DNA from: Polynucleobacter sp. MG-6-Vaara-E2
Lineage (GTDB): Bacteria > Pseudomonadota > Gammaproteobacteria > Burkholderiales > Burkholderiaceae
Length of the DNA stretch: 64,000 nucleotides
Direction of reading: 5' to 3'
Assembly: GCF_018687695.1 (NCBI RefSeq)
Contig: NZ_CP061303.1
Coordinates: forward strand, 496,001-560,000
This document shows, in pieces, positions 61,727-64,000 of the stretch. Position numbers and translations under genes: made by a program. The notes under the pieces are model-generated. The model was not told the origin of the DNA. It did no database searches and saw only the letters and a program-made list of their open reading frames with translations. Numbering within the stretch: the first letter of the stretch is position 1; each line of letters opens with the position of its first letter.

Positions 61727-62815
61727 GTGTCAGTAACTATTGAGGCTGTTCAAGGGTCTTTAAAAAACTTGATTGATCCAAACACGAAGATCGATTTTGT
61801 TACAGCAAAAAATGTAAAGAACTTAAAAGTAGAGGATGGCAATATCTCTTTAGATATTGTCTTGGGTTATCCCGCAAAAAGCCAGTTCGATACTATCCGC
61901 AAATCTGTGATTAATGCAGTTCGTGAATTGCCTGGCGTGAAAAATGTGAGTGTCAATGTTTCTAGTCAAATTGTTGCGCATGCAGTGCAGCGTGGCGTGA
62001 AACTTCTTCCTGGCGTAAAAAATATTATTGCTGTAGCTAGCGGCAAAGGTGGTGTAGGTAAATCTACAACTGCTGTTAATTTAGCACTAGCCCTTGCGGC
62101 TGAAGGTGCTCAAGTAGGCATATTAGATGCAGATATTTACGGCCCAAGTCAGCCAATGATGTTGGGTATTACCGGTCGACCAGAATCGATTGAAGAAAAT
62201 ACGATTGAGCCAATGGAAGGTCACGGCTTACAAGCAAGCTCCATTGGGTTCTTAATTGAAGAGGATGCGCCTATGGTGTGGCGTGGACCGATGGTGACTT
62301 CTGCGCTAGAGCAGTTGTTACGTCAAACTCGTTGGCGTGATCTGGACTACTTAGTAGTTGATATGCCTCCAGGCACTGGTGATATTCAGCTCACCCTATC
62401 CCAGAAAGTTCCTGTGACAGGTTCAGTGATTGTGACCACCCCTCAGGACATTGCATTATTAGATGCGCGTAAGGGTCTCAAAATGTTTGAAAAGGTTGGT
62501 GTTCCCATCATCGGCATTATTGAAAACATGAGTACCTATGTTTGTCCAAGCTGCGGACATGAGGAGCATGTATTTGGTACGGGTGGTGGCGAGAAGATGT
62601 GCAAGGAATATGGTGTTGAGTTTTTGGGCGCATTACCTTTGAATCTTTCTATTCGTGAGCAGGCTGATGCAGGTCGTCCAACGGTCGTTGCTGATCCTGA
62701 CGGCACTATAAGTGCAATCTATAAGAACATCGCTAGACAAGTTGCTATTCGTGTTGCTACCTTAGCTAAAGATATGAGTAGCAAGTTCCCAAGCATCGTA
62801 GTTCAAAATACCTAA
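61727..62815 (+). CDS. apbC: Fe-S cluster carrier ATPase ApbC/Mrp
   Basis: A 362-residue P-loop protein that loads Fe-S clusters. An N-terminal MIP18/DUF59 domain (about 1-85) precedes the deviant Walker A ASGKGGVGKSTTAVNLA (about 104-120). The cluster-binding CPSC is in YVCPSCGHEEHVFG. Starts with GTG. The gap of 123 bases after the small HMA gene holds no recognised element. Confidence 0.97.
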   Translation: MSVTIEAVQGSLKNLIDPNTKIDFVTAKNVKNLKVEDGNISLDIVLGYPAKSQFDTIRKSVINAVRELPGVKNVSVNVSSQIVAHAVQRGVKLLPGVKNIIAVASGKGGVGKSTTAVNLALALAAEGAQVGILDADIYGPSQPMMLGITGRPESIEENTIEPMEGHGLQASSIGFLIEEDAPMVWRGPMVTSALEQLLRQTRWRDLDYLVVDMPPGTGDIQLTLSQKVPVTGSVIVTTPQDIALLDARKGLKMFEKVGVPIIGIIENMSTYVCPSCGHEEHVFGTGGGEKMCKEYGVEFLGALPLNLSIREQADAGRPTVVADPDGTISAIYKNIARQVAIRVATLAKDMSSKFPSIVVQNT

Positions 62816-62829
62816 GGCTTAGAGTATCT

Positions 62830-63363
62830 ATGCGTTTTGCAGTATTAATGCGCAAACAGAATCTGGATAACCCATGGGTATCATACCGCTGGGTTCCTCG
62901 GGAAGTGCTGCCGGATTTTGGTGAGTTCAGTAGCAACCAAAGCAAAGTCATTTCTGGAAAATTTCTGGACCGTGATGCCGATGGTGAATCTTGGTTGTTC
63001 ACGGGGTATGAGCTAGATCTTTTTCTTGATGAGGCTGAAGGCTATTACCTAAACGTCTCTGCAACAAAACCTTGCTGGTTCGTTATGTGGAGGCTTGAGG
63101 AGGATATTGAGCGCTATATAGAAGATCAATCTCTGCCATTAGCAAGATCTGAAGCCAATATTGCCGTCCCTCATCGAATTTGTGTGAGCTATAACGAAGC
63201 TGCCCGCTTATTAGATGGCGGTGAGTCTGTTGATACTATTCCCATGAGCGATGAGCATGCTTCTTGGCTGCAGGAGTATGTTAACGATCATTATCGACCT
63301 GAGTCTAAGAAGCGCCATAAGCCAGCTTCATTTAAAGGCGCTGAGCGTCCAGCGGAGAAATGA
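62830..63363 (+). CDS. DUF3305 protein, formate dehydrogenase operon
   Basis: A 177-residue protein starting MRFAVLMRKQNLDNPWVSYRW, the DUF3305 signature, with an acidic, Trp-rich middle and a basic C-terminal tail. Family members accompany DUF3306, a ferredoxin and NAD-linked formate dehydrogenase genes in Burkholderiales; their function is unknown. It ends in an ATGA overlap with the next gene. Confidence 0.9.
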   Translation: MRFAVLMRKQNLDNPWVSYRWVPREVLPDFGEFSSNQSKVISGKFLDRDADGESWLFTGYELDLFLDEAEGYYLNVSATKPCWFVMWRLEEDIERYIEDQSLPLARSEANIAVPHRICVSYNEAARLLDGGESVDTIPMSDEHASWLQEYVNDHYRPESKKRHKPASFKGAERPAEK

Positions 63364-63920
63364 TGGCGGACGGTTTTCTCAGTCGCTGGTCTCGCCGTAA
63401 GGCTGGAAAAGAAGATGACCTGTCAAAGCAGGAAGAGAAGTCCGCCCAAGCTCCTGCGCAGATTGATACCGAAGTAAATGGTCAAGAAACACAGGAAGCT
63501 CCTCCGGCAACTTTAGATGATGTAGAAAAGATTGATCGGTTTGCGCCAGATTTTTCTTCATTCATGAAGCCCGATGTTGATCCCGCTGTGCAACAGGCAG
63601 CCCTTAAGAAAATGTTTACTGATCCACACTTCAACGTGATGGATGGCCTTGATATTTACATAGACGACTACTCCAAACCAGACCCATTACCTCCTGGTAT
63701 GCTCGAAAGAATGGCGCAAAGCGGCATACTCAATTTGTTCCAAAAGGCTGATGAAGGAGTCGTTAAAGCGGGCGACCAGACTGATAGATCAGTCACCCCT
63801 GATAATTCAGCTTTAGAAGCTTCTTCTGAAAGTGATTTAACATCCACTCAATCCCAAGAACTGGAAAAATCCACCAACTTGGACGAAATGCCGATAGAGT
63901 CAGATAAGAAAAAAACCTAA
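63360..63920 (+). CDS. DUF3306 protein, formate dehydrogenase operon
   Basis: A 186-residue, acidic, largely disordered protein with N-terminal FLSRWSRRKAG, typical of DUF3306, and a central conserved stretch DFSSFMKPDVDPAVQQAALK. Two consecutive ATG codons (63360, 63363) overlap the DUF3305 stop. It is probably an assembly or maturation factor by context only. Confidence 0.9.
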   Translation: MMADGFLSRWSRRKAGKEDDLSKQEEKSAQAPAQIDTEVNGQETQEAPPATLDDVEKIDRFAPDFSSFMKPDVDPAVQQAALKKMFTDPHFNVMDGLDIYIDDYSKPDPLPPGMLERMAQSGILNLFQKADEGVVKAGDQTDRSVTPDNSALEASSESDLTSTQSQELEKSTNLDEMPIESDKKKT

Positions 63921-63931
63921 GAAGGTTGTCA

Positions 63932-64000
63932 ATGAGTCAAAAATTAGTCTGTAACTGCAATGGCACGATGCCTTTAGATGCGAAGGCTTTGGGTGTTGCT
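63932..64000 (+). CDS. 4Fe-4S ferredoxin-type protein, N-terminal fragment
   Basis: The first 23 codons (MSQKLVCNCNGTMPLDAKAL...) of a gene cut by the window edge. The CNCNGTMPLD start and position after DUF3305/DUF3306 match the 4Fe-4S binding protein of betaproteobacterial formate dehydrogenase operons. The remainder cannot be judged. Confidence 0.7.
   Translation, partial: MSQKLVCNCNGTMPLDAKALGVA

Overview
This window reads as a chromosomal segment of a betaproteobacterium of the Burkholderiaceae, most likely Polynucleobacter. The reasons are the smc-zipA-ligA order, the dapD-dapE-prmB block, a QueE with the CX14CX2C cluster motif seen in Burkholderia, the DUF3305/DUF3306/ferredoxin formate-dehydrogenase accessory block, and a base composition visibly AT-richer than most Burkholderiales. 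The genus call is inference; no 16S gene is present. Coding density is very high. No gap without a gene exceeds 300 bases; the longest is the rpsB leader region (about 270 bases). No insertion sequence, prophage, CRISPR array or attachment site was seen.

Layout. 1-72: initiator tRNA (reverse strand, cut by the window edge). 229-4081: kup, a small secreted protein, radA. 4094-7020 (reverse): prmB, dapE, dapD (lysine/peptidoglycan precursor synthesis plus ribosomal protein L3 methylation). 7195-13818: smc, zipA, ligA (chromosome and division). 13928-16499: an AT-rich accessory cassette with an S-adenosylhomocysteine-hydrolase-like protein, an EamA-type transporter and a NUDIX hydrolase. 16460-19898 (reverse): glnD and map. 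20166-35137: a long forward block, rpsB-tsf-(terminator)-pyrH-frr-uppS-cdsA-dxr-rseP-bamA-skp-lpxD-fabZ-lpxA-lpxB-rnhB-SpoU methylase, which joins translation, isoprenoid and phospholipid supply, outer-membrane protein assembly and lipid A synthesis. 35151-38490: divergent ppsR/ppsA.

38535-42684 (reverse): a four-gene cluster of circularly permuted ATP-grasp, alpha-E protein, transglutaminase-like protease and the proteasome-like protease Anbu, preceded by a perfect NtrC-type palindrome. 42817-44069: smpB and the divergent ratA-rnfH pair. 44096-47204: guaB, guaA. 47222-49447: a DUF455 ferritin-like protein and two tandem paralogous exported proteins. 49475-52659: queE, queD, tadA, an LD-carboxypeptidase and a SOUL-domain protein. 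52679-58219 (reverse): an envelope-glycan block (GT39, UPF0104-type membrane protein, GT9, PAP2) ending in rlmJ. 58280-61603: a DUF3047 lipoprotein and divergent copA/copZ. 61727-64000: apbC, then the start of a formate dehydrogenase accessory operon that runs off the window.

The best candidates for undescribed biology are the 13.9-16.5 kb cassette, whose first protein keeps the SAHH fold but lacks the adenosine-contacting GHP loop, and the possible nitrogen control of the ATP-grasp/alpha-E/transglutaminase/Anbu cluster. A recurring local habit is the use of TTG start codons, including three TTGA stop/start overlaps.
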